From Rhizobium leguminosarum (GTDB lineage Bacteria > Pseudomonadota > Alphaproteobacteria > Rhizobiales > Rhizobiaceae): 64,000 nt of DNA. Numbering within the stretch: position 1 is the first letter of the stretch; the number at the start of each line of letters is the position of its first letter. The stretch lies in the NCBI RefSeq assembly GCF_001679785.1, contig NZ_CP016286.1:2976001-3040000 (forward strand), read 5' to 3'. The position numbers were made by a program, and so were the translations under genes. The notes under the pieces are model-generated. The model saw only the letters and a list, made by a program, of their open reading frames with translations. It had not been told where the DNA came from and ran no database searches. Shown here piece after piece: positions 7,881 through 17,190 of the stretch.

Positions 7881-9173
7881 TCAGGAGCCCTTGCCACCGC
7901 ACTTGCCCGTAGCGACGTTGAAGTTGCCGCAGGACATCGGCTTGCGCCAATCGGAGATCAGATCCTTGGAGTCAGGCAGGAAATCTGACCATTCGTCGCC
8001 GACGACGGCAGGTGTCTGCTGGACGATTTCGAACTGGCCGTCGGCCTGGATTTCACCGATCAGCACCGGCTTGGTGATGTGGTGGTTCGGCATGACGGTC
8101 GCATAACCGCCGGAGAGGTTCGGAACGCTGACGCCGATGATGGTGTCGAGAACCTTGTCGGTATCGGTCGTGCCGGCAGCCTGGACGGCCTTAACCCATG
8201 CGTTGAAGCCGATGTAAGCGGCTTCCATCGGGTCGTTCGTCACGCGCTTGTCGTTCTTGGTAAACGCATGCCAGTCCTTGATGAACTTCTTGTTGGCCGA
8301 GCTTTCGACCGATTCGAAGTAGTTCCAGGCAGCGAGATGGCCGACGAGCGGCTTGGTGTCGAGGCCGGCAAGCTCTTCTTCGCCAACCGAGAAGGCGACG
8401 ACGGGGATGTCGGTTGCCTTGATGCCCTTGTTGCCCAGTTCCTTGTAGAACGGAACATTGGCATCGCCGTTGATCGTCGAGACGACGGCGGTCTTCTTGC
8501 CAGCCGAACCGAATTCCTTGATCTTGGAAACTTCGGTCTGCCAGTCGGAGAAGCCGAACGGCGTGTAGTTGGTCATGATGTCTTCTTTCGGAATACCCTT
8601 CGAAATCAGGTATGCCTCGAGAATCTTGTTGGTCGTGCGCGGATAAACGTAGTCCGTACCTTCGAGAACGAAGCGCTTGACGCCTTCTTTTTCCATCAGG
8701 TAGTCGACAGCAGGAATGGCCTGCTGGTTCGGAGCAGCACCGGTGTAGAAGATGTTGCGCGAGGACTCTTCGCCTTCATACTGGACCGGGTAGAAGAGGA
8801 TCGAGTTGGTCTCTTCGAAAACCGGCAGAACGGACTTGCGCGACGAGGACGTCCAGCAACCGAAGACGGCGGCAACCTTGTCCTTCTGGATCAGCTCACG
8901 TGCCTTTTCGGCAAACAACGGCCAGTCGGAAGCCGGGTCGACGACGACGGCCTCGAGCTTCTTACCGAGAAGGCCGCCCTTCTTGTTCTGCTCGTCGATG
9001 AGCATCAGCATAGCGTCCTTGAGCGTGGTCTCGGAGATGGCCATGGTGCCGGAGAGCGAGTGCAGAATGCCGACCTTGATCGTGTCATCGGCGGCAACTG
9101 CACCGCTAAAGGCGGCCGACGCCGCCATGACGGCGCCGAGCGCTGCGCCCGTAATAGTGGATTTGAGATTCAT
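7881..9173 (-). CDS. urtA: urea ABC transporter substrate-binding protein UrtA
   Basis: A 430-residue periplasmic binding protein with a signal peptide ending near SGAVAADD. The mature part opens TIKVGILHSLSGTMAISETT and contains AAVFGCWTSSSRKSVLPVFE and FYPVQYEGEESSRNIFYTGA, which are diagnostic of UrtA/FmdD-type urea and short-chain amide receptors. The C-terminus has CGNFNVATGKCGGK, also typical. It is first in the urt operon. The 196 bp upstream hold a perfect palindrome at 9267-9286 and presumably the promoter. Urea is the most likely ligand because urease genes lie downstream. Confidence 0.96.
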   Translation of the reverse strand: MNLKSTITGAALGAVMAASAAFSGAVAADDTIKVGILHSLSGTMAISETTLKDAMLMLIDEQNKKGGLLGKKLEAVVVDPASDWPLFAEKARELIQKDKVAAVFGCWTSSSRKSVLPVFEETNSILFYPVQYEGEESSRNIFYTGAAPNQQAIPAVDYLMEKEGVKRFVLEGTDYVYPRTTNKILEAYLISKGIPKEDIMTNYTPFGFSDWQTEVSKIKEFGSAGKKTAVVSTINGDANVPFYKELGNKGIKATDIPVVAFSVGEEELAGLDTKPLVGHLAAWNYFESVESSANKKFIKDWHAFTKNDKRVTNDPMEAAYIGFNAWVKAVQAAGTTDTDKVLDTIIGVSVPNLSGGYATVMPNHHITKPVLIGEIQADGQFEIVQQTPAVVGDEWSDFLPDSKDLISDWRKPMSCGNFNVATGKCGGKGS

Positions 9174-9266
9174 CTGGTTGAACTCCCCTCTTCTTGTTCC
9201 GCAACAGACCGGAAACGGAGATTAACTGTTGCTTAAAGAACTATCGGATGCTGCAGCGCGAAAACA

Positions 9267-9286
9267 CATACGTCGATTGACGTATG
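9267..9286. promoter_or_regulatory. candidate operator upstream of urtA
   Basis: Perfect dyad CATACGTC-GATT-GACGTATG, centred about 103 bp before the urtA ATG. This is a size and position suited to an activator dimer. The closest regulator in the window is the LuxR/FixJ-type response regulator at 14833-15750, but the pairing is inference. No match to a sigma-54 promoter was found in this gap. Confidence 0.5.
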
Positions 9287-9369
9287 CGCGGGGGGCAAAC
9301 AGGCAGTAGGCCGGGAGAGAGGTGGCATCCCCCACGGCGGGAGATGCCCTGTCGATTCTCTCGGAGGAA

Positions 9370-11274
9370 TTATCCGTCAATCGTCAAGGTGACTGATGTC
9401 GGGCCGTAGGAAAGGCTCGCCTTGTGGCCGGAGACGGTGAACTTGCCGAAGGTGCCGGTCACGGCACTCGCCTTCAGGATCTCGATCTTCGTTCCAGGCG
9501 TCGGGACAAAACCGTCGGCAAGCGTCACATCGAGATCGCCGGCCAGCATCGCCTTGCCATGGACGATCAGCGTACCCTCGCCGTTCGCGCCGAGCCTCTG
9601 CTTCATCACGGCCGTGGCAAGCTGCTGATAGTCGCCGCCGACGGTCACGGGCTTGTCCACCGCCAGAACGAGCGAACCGCGGCCAACCGTCAGGTCACCG
9701 GTACCAAAGGCCGAGGGCGATAGGGCCACCAGTGCGCCCTCCTCGATCACTGCGCCGCCGGCATAGCTGTTGGCGCCCGAAAGCCCGAGGATGCCTTCGC
9801 CGCGCTTCACCAGCCTGCCCTTGCCGGTGATGTCGTTCCGCCAGGTATCGATCGCATTGAAACCGCCCTTTGCCGCGGCCATCGTCACGGTCACGTCCTG
9901 TTCGAACGCGCCGTAACCGTCGGCGGCGGCAAAAAGGTTGAGACGGCCGTAACCTTCCGCATCGTCGAGCAGCGGATAGCCGGAGGCGATCTCCGTCGTC
10001 TTCAGCACGTCGCGGCGCTGCTCGCCGTCCAGATAGGGCAGACGCGTTTCGAGAAGCGCTTCGGCGCCCTGCGGCACGCGCGCCGGCTGATCGGTCGCAT
10101 GGATCGTCGGCAGGCCATAGCTCAGGCGCTGCAGCACGTAAGCGCGATTGGCGTCATGATCGGCAAAACGGTCTGCGGCCAGCGGTGCCGCATGGGCGGC
10201 AACCTCGAGCGCGCCCGCATCCGCAACGCCTGATTTGGCGACGAGCCATGCCTGCGCTTGGGCGTAAGCATCGCTCTTCAGCGCCGCATTGTCGGCCTTG
10301 TTCAGATTATAGACGACCGTGGCGGTGCCGAGCATCCGGCCGCCCATCACGTCGAGAGGAGAATGCATGCCGGCGAGGATGCGGTCTTCGCCCAGTTCGC
10401 TGGCGCGCGTGACCATTTCCTGAAAGCGTTGCGGCACGAGATAGGCCATGGCGAGTGCATCCCGCCAGGCTTCCGCCGTATGCCCGCTGGGGAAACCGCC
10501 GTCTTCGACCGGCTTGCCGCTCTTGGCGGGCTCCAGCGTCGGGACGACCGATACGTCCTGGCTCCAGCGGTAGGGACGGCCATATTTGAAATAGCGCTTG
10601 GCAGGCTCCGTCGAGCCGTCACCGCTTGCGGCAATGATGAAGTCGATTGCAAGGCCCATGTCGGGGTTGGCATCGGTCTTGTTTTCCGTGTCCGGCTTGC
10701 TGCCGGCGCCGCGATTGTTGCCCTTGTCGTCATATTTGACCGTTGTCGCATCGGCCGCCACCTCGGTGATCGTGGTGGTCTGCTTCGAGCCGGCCTTCCA
10801 GGCATCCGTCAGCGGACCGAGGCCATCGACGATGCTGGCATTCTTGCCGCGCCGATCGTCGAGATAGGCGGCGACGGCCTGATCGGCCGTCCGCGCCCGC
10901 GTCGCATTGACGACATAGGCGATGTTGGCGTCATGGACGGCCTGGTTGACGATATGGCCGTCGGTCTTGCTCGCGGGAATACCATCCCAATCCGTCTTGG
11001 CGACCGCCGGGCAATTGTCCTTGGCCGGGGCTTCGACGCCCGCATCGACGAAAGGCGTGCGCGGGGTCCAGATTTCCAGGAAGCCGGAGAGAAGATGAAC
11101 GGCGGCGTTGGTGTCCGCCGTCGAGAAGCAGGCGTCACCGCGCTTGTTGGTGTTTCCGGCCTCCGCATAAGGCGCTTTCGCTGCCGTGGACTGCTCGGCG
11201 CTGGCAAGCGATGGCACGATCGAAAGGAGGCAGACGAGGGCGGTGCTCAGGCGGCAAAGGCTTAAAACAGACAT
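9370..11274 (-). CDS. secreted PAP2-family acid phosphatase with autotransporter-type repeat
   Basis: A 634-residue exported protein. I start it at 11274 because a clear signal peptide (MSVLSLCRLSTALVCLLSI, cleavage near ASA-EQ) follows. The vanadium-phosphatase (PAP2) motifs are present in order: K-x6-RP-like KYGRPYRW, the PSGH motif in GGFPSGHTAEAW, and R-x5-H-x3-D in RILAGMHSPLDVMGG. These predict a periplasmic or secreted acid phosphatase. The last ~150 residues contain a passenger-associated beta-strand repeat (LVKRGEGILGLSGANSYAGG then VIEEGALVAL), usually seen in autotransporters. No C-terminal beta-barrel follows, so the export route beyond the periplasm is unclear. It is transcribed towards urtA, with 196 bp between them. 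Confidence 0.87.
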   Translation of the reverse strand: MSVLSLCRLSTALVCLLSIVPSLASAEQSTAAKAPYAEAGNTNKRGDACFSTADTNAAVHLLSGFLEIWTPRTPFVDAGVEAPAKDNCPAVAKTDWDGIPASKTDGHIVNQAVHDANIAYVVNATRARTADQAVAAYLDDRRGKNASIVDGLGPLTDAWKAGSKQTTTITEVAADATTVKYDDKGNNRGAGSKPDTENKTDANPDMGLAIDFIIAASGDGSTEPAKRYFKYGRPYRWSQDVSVVPTLEPAKSGKPVEDGGFPSGHTAEAWRDALAMAYLVPQRFQEMVTRASELGEDRILAGMHSPLDVMGGRMLGTATVVYNLNKADNAALKSDAYAQAQAWLVAKSGVADAGALEVAAHAAPLAADRFADHDANRAYVLQRLSYGLPTIHATDQPARVPQGAEALLETRLPYLDGEQRRDVLKTTEIASGYPLLDDAEGYGRLNLFAAADGYGAFEQDVTVTMAAAKGGFNAIDTWRNDITGKGRLVKRGEGILGLSGANSYAGGAVIEEGALVALSPSAFGTGDLTVGRGSLVLAVDKPVTVGGDYQQLATAVMKQRLGANGEGTLIVHGKAMLAGDLDVTLADGFVPTPGTKIEILKASAVTGTFGKFTVSGHKASLSYGPTSVTLTIDG

Positions 11275-11453
11275 GGGTGATACCCGAAATGGTTGACGAA
11301 CGCCGGGAGAGTTAGAGCCCTTATGTGACAGATCAATTGCAAAAATATTGCCATTCTGTGAACCAGCAGGTGACCGCCTCTTGCCTTTCCAATCCATCCC
11401 GCCAAAACTGCCGGAGAGACGATAAGCCCAACCGGGATGCCGGAAAGGAAGAC

Positions 11454-14400
11454 ATGGCAGCGCGCCAACGCATCATTCCGGTGAGACGCGAATATAATCG
11501 CTGGGTCGCCAACCAGACGCTGGAGGATTACGCTCTGCGCTTCACCGCAAAGAGCGCCCGCCATTTCTCTTCGCAGCGCATTTCGCAGACGGCGATCGGC
11601 GCAATCTCCTTCCTGGCGCTGGAGGCAATCGGCGGCGCAATCACCCTCTCCTACGGCACCACCAACGCCTTTTACGCCATCATCGTTGCCTCGATCGCCA
11701 TGCTGGCGATCGGCCTGCCGATCAGCCGCTACGCCATCCGCCACGGCGTCGACATTGATCTGCTGACGCGCGGCGCGGGCTTCGGCTATATCGGCTCGAC
11801 GATCACCTCGCTGATCTATGCGAGCTTCACCTTCATGCTGTTTGCGATCGAGGCTTCGATCATGTCCGGGGCGTTGGAGCTCACCCTCGGCATCCCGCTC
11901 TGGATCGGCTACATCATCAGCGCCGTCATGGTGATCCCGCTGGTGACGCATGGCGTACGGCTGATCAGCAAGTTCCAGCTGATGACCCAGCCCTTCTGGA
12001 TCGTGCTGAATATCCTGCCCTTCATCTTCATCGCCTTGTTGGACTGGGAAAAATTCGATCTCTGGCGCGCCTTTGCCGGCATCCGCCATGCCTCCGGCCC
12101 GCCCGGCACCATCGCCGAATTCGATCTGGTGGAGTTCGGCGCGGCCTCCGCCGTCATCCTGGCGCTGATGTCGCAGATCGGCGAACAGGCCGACTTCCTG
12201 CGCTTCCTGCCGCCGGACCCGCAGCGCAAGTGGCGCCACCGCCTGGCGATCTTTCTCGCCGGGCCCGGCTGGGTCATCATCGGCGCGCCGAAGTTGCTTG
12301 CTGGTTCATTTCTGGTCGTGCTGACCTTCACCTCGGGCATCCCCCTCGATCGCGCCGCCGACCCGGCGCAGATGTATCTGACCGCCTTCGGCTACATGGT
12401 CCCCTGGCACAATGGCGCGCTGCTGTTGATGGCCGCCTTCGTCGTCGTCTCGCAGCTGAAGATCAATGTGATGAACGCCTATGCCGGTTCGCTCGCCTGG
12501 TCGAACTTCTTCTCGCGGCTGACCCACAGCCATCCCGGCCGCGTCATCTGGCTGGTCTTCAACGTCGCAATCGCCCTGCTTTTGATGGAACTCGGCATCT
12601 ACCGGCTGCTGGAGGAGACGCTCGGCATTTTCTCGATCATCGCCATGGCCTGGCTCTGCACGATCTCCGCCGATCTCTTCATCAACAAGCCGCTGGGGCT
12701 GGCTCCTCCCGGCATCGAGTTCAAGCGTGCCCACCTCTACGACATCAACCCGGTCGGCCTCGGCGCCATGACGCTGTCGGCGACGGTGTCGCTGATTGCC
12801 CATTTCGGCGCCTTTGGCGAGATCGCCGCCTCGCTCGCGCCCTATATTACCCTCGTCATCGCGCTGGTCGCCTCGCCTGTCATCGCCTGGGCAACGAAAG
12901 GCAAGTTCTATCTCGTCCGCAAGCCGCGCCAGAGCTGGAAAGACCTGACGAACATCACCTGCTCGGTCTGCGAGCATCCCTTCGAGCCAGAGGACATGGC
13001 CTGGTGCCCGGCCTATGCCGCGCCGATCTGCTCGCTTTGTTGCTCGCTCGACAGCCGCTGCCACGACATGTGCAAGCCGGCCGCCCGTTTCAACGCACAG
13101 GTCGGCACCGTCGCCAAGGCGCTGCTACCGGAAGCCATTCTGGGGAAGCTGACGACGCGCCTTGGCCGCTACGGCATCGCCGTCGTGCTGGCATTGACCG
13201 CCATCGGCGCAATCCTGGCGATGATTGCCCATCAGGTCGCCTCCGCCTCGCCCGAGACGGGCGAGGTCGTCAATCGCACCATCCTCATCGTCTTCTTCGT
13301 CTTCTCGGTGATCTCAGGCGTCGTCTGCTGGTTCTATGTGCTCGCCCATGACAGCCGCGTCGTTGCCGAGGAGGAATCCTCACGCCAGAACACGCTGCTG
13401 CTCAAGGAAATCGCCGCCCACAAGAAGACCGACGCCGCCTTGCAGAACGCCAAGGAAACCGCCGAGGCCGCCAACCGCGCCAAGAGCCGCTATGTCGTCG
13501 GGCTCAGCCATGAATTACGCACGCCGCTGAACGCCGTGCTCGGCTACGCCCAGATCCTCGAACGCGACGAGACCATCCCGGCGCCTCGCCAATCCTCGAT
13601 CAAGGTCATCCGCCGCAGCGCCGAACACCTCTCCGGGCTGATCGACGGCCTGCTCGATATTTCCAAGATCGAAGCCGGCCGCCTGCAGGTCTATTCCAAC
13701 GAGATCAACATCCAGGATTTCCTCGACCAGATCGTCGATATGTTCCGCCCGCAGGCGCAGGCAAAGGGGCTTGCCTTCATCCATGAGCGCGCGCCGGCCT
13801 TGCCGCAATTCGTCCGCACCGACGAAAAGCGCCTGCGCCAGATCCTGGTCAACCTGCTCTCCAATGCCATCAAGTTCACTGATGAGGGCAGCGTCACCTT
13901 CGACGTCGGCTATCGCAGCCAGGTCGCGACCTTCACCGTTGCCGATACCGGCCGAGGCATCACGGAGAAAGACCTGCCCCGTATCTACGAACCCTTCCAG
14001 CGCGGTGAGGCCGAAAGCGTGCGGCCGATGCCGGGACTCGGCCTCGGCCTCACCATCACCCGGCTTTTGACCAATACGCTCGGCGGCGAGATCTCGGTTG
14101 CAAGCGTAAAGGACGAAGGCTCGACCTTCCGCGTCCGGCTGATGCTGTCCGCCGTCATGCGTGCCGTGGCCGCCGCGCCGCAGGAGAAGCGCATTGTCGG
14201 TTATAACGGCCCGCGCCGCACGGTCGTCGTCGTTGACGATAACGAGGACCACCGCGAGATGATGCGCGAGATCCTGGCGCCGCTCGATTTCATCGTGCTG
14301 ACGGCGGCAGGCGGCGGCGAATGCCTGACGCTGATCGAGGGCATCATGCCGGACCTTTTCCTCGTCGATATTCTGATGCCCGGCATGAACGGCTGGCAGC

Positions 14401-14840
14401 TCGTCTCGCGTCTGCGCGAGGCCGGCCAGATGGCGCCGGTGCTGATGCTGTCGGCCAATATCGGTGATGCGGCCGTTCTCAGCGACAGTGACGACAGCCA
14501 CAATGATGCGATCGGCAAGCCGGTCGACATCCGCCAGCTGCGCGACAAGCTCGCCCTGCATCTCGGCCTGACATGGATCTATGCCGATGCCACGCCAGCC
14601 GTTCCTGTCAAGATCGAAGCTCCGATGCTGAGCCCAGGTGCTGCCCATGTGCAGGAATTGCTGCGGCTCGGCGAGATCGGCTATATCAGAGGCATTGAAG
14701 CCAAGCTTTCGGACCTTGCCAAGGTGGAGGCAAATCAGCCATTCACGGAGGAACTTCGCGCCTATGTCGCCGCCTTCGATCTCGCCGGCTTCATGACCTT
14801 CCTGCACGACTTCGACGAAAAGGTGGAATCCATTGGCTGA
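11454..14840 (+). CDS. NCS1 permease-hybrid histidine kinase fusion sensor
   Basis: A 1128-residue membrane sensor. Residues 1-~490 form a roughly 12-segment NCS1-type (cytosine/purine/allantoin) permease module. Residues ~503-540 are a Cys-rich stretch (CSVC, WCPAY, CSLCC, CHDMC). Two more membrane segments and a short linker lead to a HisKA domain with H686 in GLSHELRTPLNAVLGY, then an ATPase domain with NLLSNAIKFTDEG, DTGRGI and GLGLGLTI, and a receiver with DDNEDHREMM and phospho-acceptor D972 in LFLVDILMPGMNGW. An ~85-residue helical tail follows. The ATG at 11454 has a GGAAAGGA ribosome site. The next gene overlaps by 8 bases. By analogy with transporter-fused sensors, the permease probably detects a nitrogen compound; the ligand is unknown. 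Confidence 0.9.
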   Translation: MAARQRIIPVRREYNRWVANQTLEDYALRFTAKSARHFSSQRISQTAIGAISFLALEAIGGAITLSYGTTNAFYAIIVASIAMLAIGLPISRYAIRHGVDIDLLTRGAGFGYIGSTITSLIYASFTFMLFAIEASIMSGALELTLGIPLWIGYIISAVMVIPLVTHGVRLISKFQLMTQPFWIVLNILPFIFIALLDWEKFDLWRAFAGIRHASGPPGTIAEFDLVEFGAASAVILALMSQIGEQADFLRFLPPDPQRKWRHRLAIFLAGPGWVIIGAPKLLAGSFLVVLTFTSGIPLDRAADPAQMYLTAFGYMVPWHNGALLLMAAFVVVSQLKINVMNAYAGSLAWSNFFSRLTHSHPGRVIWLVFNVAIALLLMELGIYRLLEETLGIFSIIAMAWLCTISADLFINKPLGLAPPGIEFKRAHLYDINPVGLGAMTLSATVSLIAHFGAFGEIAASLAPYITLVIALVASPVIAWATKGKFYLVRKPRQSWKDLTNITCSVCEHPFEPEDMAWCPAYAAPICSLCCSLDSRCHDMCKPAARFNAQVGTVAKALLPEAILGKLTTRLGRYGIAVVLALTAIGAILAMIAHQVASASPETGEVVNRTILIVFFVFSVISGVVCWFYVLAHDSRVVAEEESSRQNTLLLKEIAAHKKTDAALQNAKETAEAANRAKSRYVVGLSHELRTPLNAVLGYAQILERDETIPAPRQSSIKVIRRSAEHLSGLIDGLLDISKIEAGRLQVYSNEINIQDFLDQIVDMFRPQAQAKGLAFIHERAPALPQFVRTDEKRLRQILVNLLSNAIKFTDEGSVTFDVGYRSQVATFTVADTGRGITEKDLPRIYEPFQRGEAESVRPMPGLGLGLTITRLLTNTLGGEISVASVKDEGSTFRVRLMLSAVMRAVAAAPQEKRIVGYNGPRRTVVVVDDNEDHREMMREILAPLDFIVLTAAGGGECLTLIEGIMPDLFLVDILMPGMNGWQLVSRLREAGQMAPVLMLSANIGDAAVLSDSDDSHNDAIGKPVDIRQLRDKLALHLGLTWIYADATPAVPVKIEAPMLSPGAAHVQELLRLGEIGYIRGIEAKLSDLAKVEANQPFTEELRAYVAAFDLAGFMTFLHDFDEKVESIG

Positions 14841-15750
14841 GCCGGCCCTCCCCCGCGACATCGTTCTGCTCGTCGACGACTCCGCCGAAGCCCTCGGCTT
14901 CATGACCGACGCGCTCGAACAATCCGGCTTCTCCGTGCTGATCGCCACATCGGGCACGGCGGCACTTGGTATCGTCGAGCGCATCACGCCCGATCTTATC
15001 CTGCTCGACGCGGTGATGCCGGGTATGGATGGCTTCGAGACCTGCCGCCGGCTGAAGGCGAATGCCGCGGTAGCGCAGGTGCCTGTCGTCTTCATGACCG
15101 GCCTGACCGAGACCGAGCATGTCGTGCACGCGCTGGAATCCGGCGGCGTCGATTATCTCAGCAAACCGATCAACATCGATGAACTGCGCGCCCGCATCCG
15201 CGTCCATCTGCGCAACGCTCGCTCGGCCCAAAGCGCCCGCATCGCCCTGGACGCAGCCGGCCGCCATCTGCTGGCAGTCAAGGGCGACGGCGCCATCCAC
15301 TGGTCAACGCCGCAAGCGACACGGCTGGTCAATGCCGCCATGGGCAGCGACGACGGCATGGAAATCGTCGTCCGCCATATCGCCGGCTGGATGCGCGACC
15401 GCGTCGCCGCAGTGCGCGACGGCATCATCTCGATCGCCCATGCCGGCCAGGCAGCGCTGCAGCTCGCCTTCCTCGGCGCAATCGGCCCTGACGAATATCT
15501 CTTCCGCCTCACCGCCGCCAGTCAGCGCAGCGACGACGAGGTGTTGCGCCAGCGCTTCTCGCTCACCCAGCGCGAATCCGAAGTGCTGCTCTGGATCGCC
15601 AAGGGCAAGGCCAACCGCGACATCGGCGAAATATTGGGACTGTCGGCGCGGACGGTGAACAAACACCTCGAACAGATTTACGTTAAGCTCGGCGTCGAGA
15701 ACCGCGCCTCGGCCGCCGTGAAAGCCACGCACGTGCTGTACGAGATGTAA
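14833..15750 (+). CDS. LuxR/FixJ-type response regulator, partner of the NCS1-kinase
   Basis: A 305-residue regulator. The N-terminal receiver has the acidic pair in VLLVDDSAEA (D15, D16), phospho-acceptor D59 in LILLDAVMPGMDGF, the T of VVFMTGLTE and the K of YLSKPI. A ~100-residue linker follows, and the C-terminal LuxR helix-turn-helix reads LTQRESEVLLWIAKGKANRD then LGLSARTVNKHLEQIYVKLG. The reading frame begins at a TTG eight bases inside the kinase gene, with AAGGTGG upstream, so translation should be coupled to the kinase. Its neighbours (urea transporter one side, amino acid transporter the other) suggest nitrogen control. The palindrome at 9267-9286 is a candidate site. Confidence 0.9.
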   Translation: MAEPALPRDIVLLVDDSAEALGFMTDALEQSGFSVLIATSGTAALGIVERITPDLILLDAVMPGMDGFETCRRLKANAAVAQVPVVFMTGLTETEHVVHALESGGVDYLSKPINIDELRARIRVHLRNARSAQSARIALDAAGRHLLAVKGDGAIHWSTPQATRLVNAAMGSDDGMEIVVRHIAGWMRDRVAAVRDGIISIAHAGQAALQLAFLGAIGPDEYLFRLTAASQRSDDEVLRQRFSLTQRESEVLLWIAKGKANRDIGEILGLSARTVNKHLEQIYVKLGVENRASAAVKATHVLYEM

Positions 15751-15755
15751 GAGGG

Positions 15756-15900
15756 TGATGGAGGCTGGTTCCGTGGCGCTGCCGAGATGCGGCGTCACCA
15801 TGACGGTCTCCATCCGCCCCAGCGCCTCCGGCACATCAGGTTCCGCCTCGCAGACGCCAAGCCCCGCCCCACGGATCATGCTGTTTTTCGCCGTCAGCAA
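15756..15900 (-). pseudogene. remnant of a D-2-hydroxyacid dehydrogenase
   Basis: On the minus strand a short stretch translates as MIRGAGLGVCEAEPDVPEAL, then GRMETVMVTPHLGSATE. This is the C-terminal catalytic signature of D-2-hydroxyacid (glyoxylate/hydroxypyruvate-type) dehydrogenases (AGLDVFExEP...PHxGSAT). Neither the upstream NAD-binding domain nor the family's C-terminal helix is recognisable, so only a fragment of about 45 codons survives. It lies between the response regulator and livK and looks like debris of a deleted gene. Confidence 0.6.
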
Positions 15901-16002
15901 CCCCTTCACCGAAGCGAGCTGCCGGGCGCCGTAACGCGCGTCTTCGTGGGATCGATCGATGAGCGATTGCGGCACGGTAGCCAGGCCGGAATTGGAACTC
16001 CC

Positions 16003-16037
16003 GCAAAAAGAAAGAAGCCCGGTCGGAACCGGGCTTC
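16003..16037 (-). terminator. Rho-independent terminator after livK
   Basis: Arms AAGCCCGGT (16015-16023) and ACCGGGCTT (16028-16036) pair perfectly around a 4-base loop. Read on the minus strand, the stem is followed by TTCTTTCTTTTTG. It lies 32 bp beyond the livK stop. Confidence 0.85.
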
Positions 16038-16068
16038 GATAATCATGTCCCATAAAGGGAAGCGAGGC

Positions 16069-17190
16069 TTACATGCTCTGCGGGAAGTAGCTGTACTTGC
16101 CGTCCGGACCCTTCTTCCATTCGTACATGATGTAGCCAGGAATCTTCGGGTCGCCCTTTTCGTCGAACGAGATGTCGCCGAGAACGGTCGGGAACGGCCC
16201 CTTTTCCTTCATGGCCTTGGCAACGGCCTCAGGATCCAGCGAACCGGCAGCCTTGGCGGCCTCGGCGATCGTCTGCATCGCAGCGTAGGAATACAGCGTG
16301 TAGGCTTCCGGATTGAAACCAGCGGCCTTGAACTTTTCGACGAGTTCCTTGTTCGCAGGGTTCGCCGTCGGATCGGGGCCGAAGGTGTTCAGCGTACCGG
16401 CGACGGCGTCGCCAGCGATCGAGGCCAGTTCGTTCGAAACGATACCGTCGCCCGAAACCAGCGTCGCCTTCAGGCCCTGGTCGGCCGCCTGGCGGATGAT
16501 GAGACCGGCTTCGGTGTGCAGACCACCCCAATAGATGATCGAGACGCCGGCTTCCTTCATCTTGGCGATGAGGGCCGAGAAGTCCTTGTCGCCGACGTTG
16601 ATGCCTTCGTATATGACTTCCGTGACGCCGGCGGCATTCATAGCCTTCTTGGTTTCGTCGGCAAGGCCCTGACCGTAAGGGGTCTTGTCGTGAACGACAG
16701 CGATCTTGGCGTCCTTGAAGTGATCGGCAAGATATTTGCCGGCGATGGCACCCTGCTGGTCGTCACGGCCGCAGGTGCGGAACGTGTTCCAGAGGCCCCG
16801 CTCCGTGAAGGTCGGGTTCGTCGCGGCCGGGGTGATTTCGAGGATGCCGTTTTCGGCATAGACTTCCGAAGCCGGGATCGAAACGCCCGAGTTGAAGTGG
16901 CCGATGACAAACTTGACGCCGTCAGCAGCGAACTTGTTGGCGACCGAAATGCCCTGCTTCGGGTCGGAGACGTCGTCGCCGAGCTCGATCTTGATCTGCT
17001 CGCCGTTGATGCCGCCAGCCGCGTTGATGTCGGCGGCTGCCTGTTCGGCACCCTTCTGGAGCTGAGCGCCGAACGCGGCGTTCGGGCCAGTCAGCGGACC
17101 AGCGACAGCGATGAGAACGTCGGCCCACGCGTTGCCGCTGAAGGCGACCATCGCCGTCAGAGCCACTGCCGACAGAAGAGACTTCTTCAT
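16069..17190 (-). CDS. livK: branched-chain amino acid ABC transporter substrate-binding protein
   Basis: A 373-residue periplasmic receptor with a signal peptide ([20 protein letters not shown], cleavage after AWA). The mature protein begins [18 protein letters not shown] and has the LivK/BraC features [35 protein letters not shown] and [13 protein letters not shown]. It probably binds leucine, isoleucine, valine or related amino acids for the LivHMGF complex upstream. It is last in the cluster, 120 bp after the small membrane protein and followed by a strong terminator. That position is compatible with its own promoter and higher expression. Confidence 0.93.
   Translation of the reverse strand: MKKSLLSAVALTAMVAFSGNAWADVLIAVAGPLTGPNAAFGAQLQKGAEQAAADINAAGGINGEQIKIELGDDVSDPKQGISVANKFAADGVKFVIGHFNSGVSIPASEVYAENGILEITPAATNPTFTERGLWNTFRTCGRDDQQGAIAGKYLADHFKDAKIAVVHDKTPYGQGLADETKKAMNAAGVTEVIYEGINVGDKDFSALIAKMKEAGVSIIYWGGLHTEAGLIIRQAADQGLKATLVSGDGIVSNELASIAGDAVAGTLNTFGPDPTANPANKELVEKFKAAGFNPEAYTLYSYAAMQTIAEAAKAAGSLDPEAVAKAMKEKGPFPTVLGDISFDEKGDPKIPGYIMYEWKKGPDGKYSYFPQSM

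Noticed and set aside
9181..9369. Sigma-54 (NtrC-type) promoter before urtA
   Set aside because: No TGGCAC-N5-TTGC-like element was found on the minus strand, although nitrogen control would fit.
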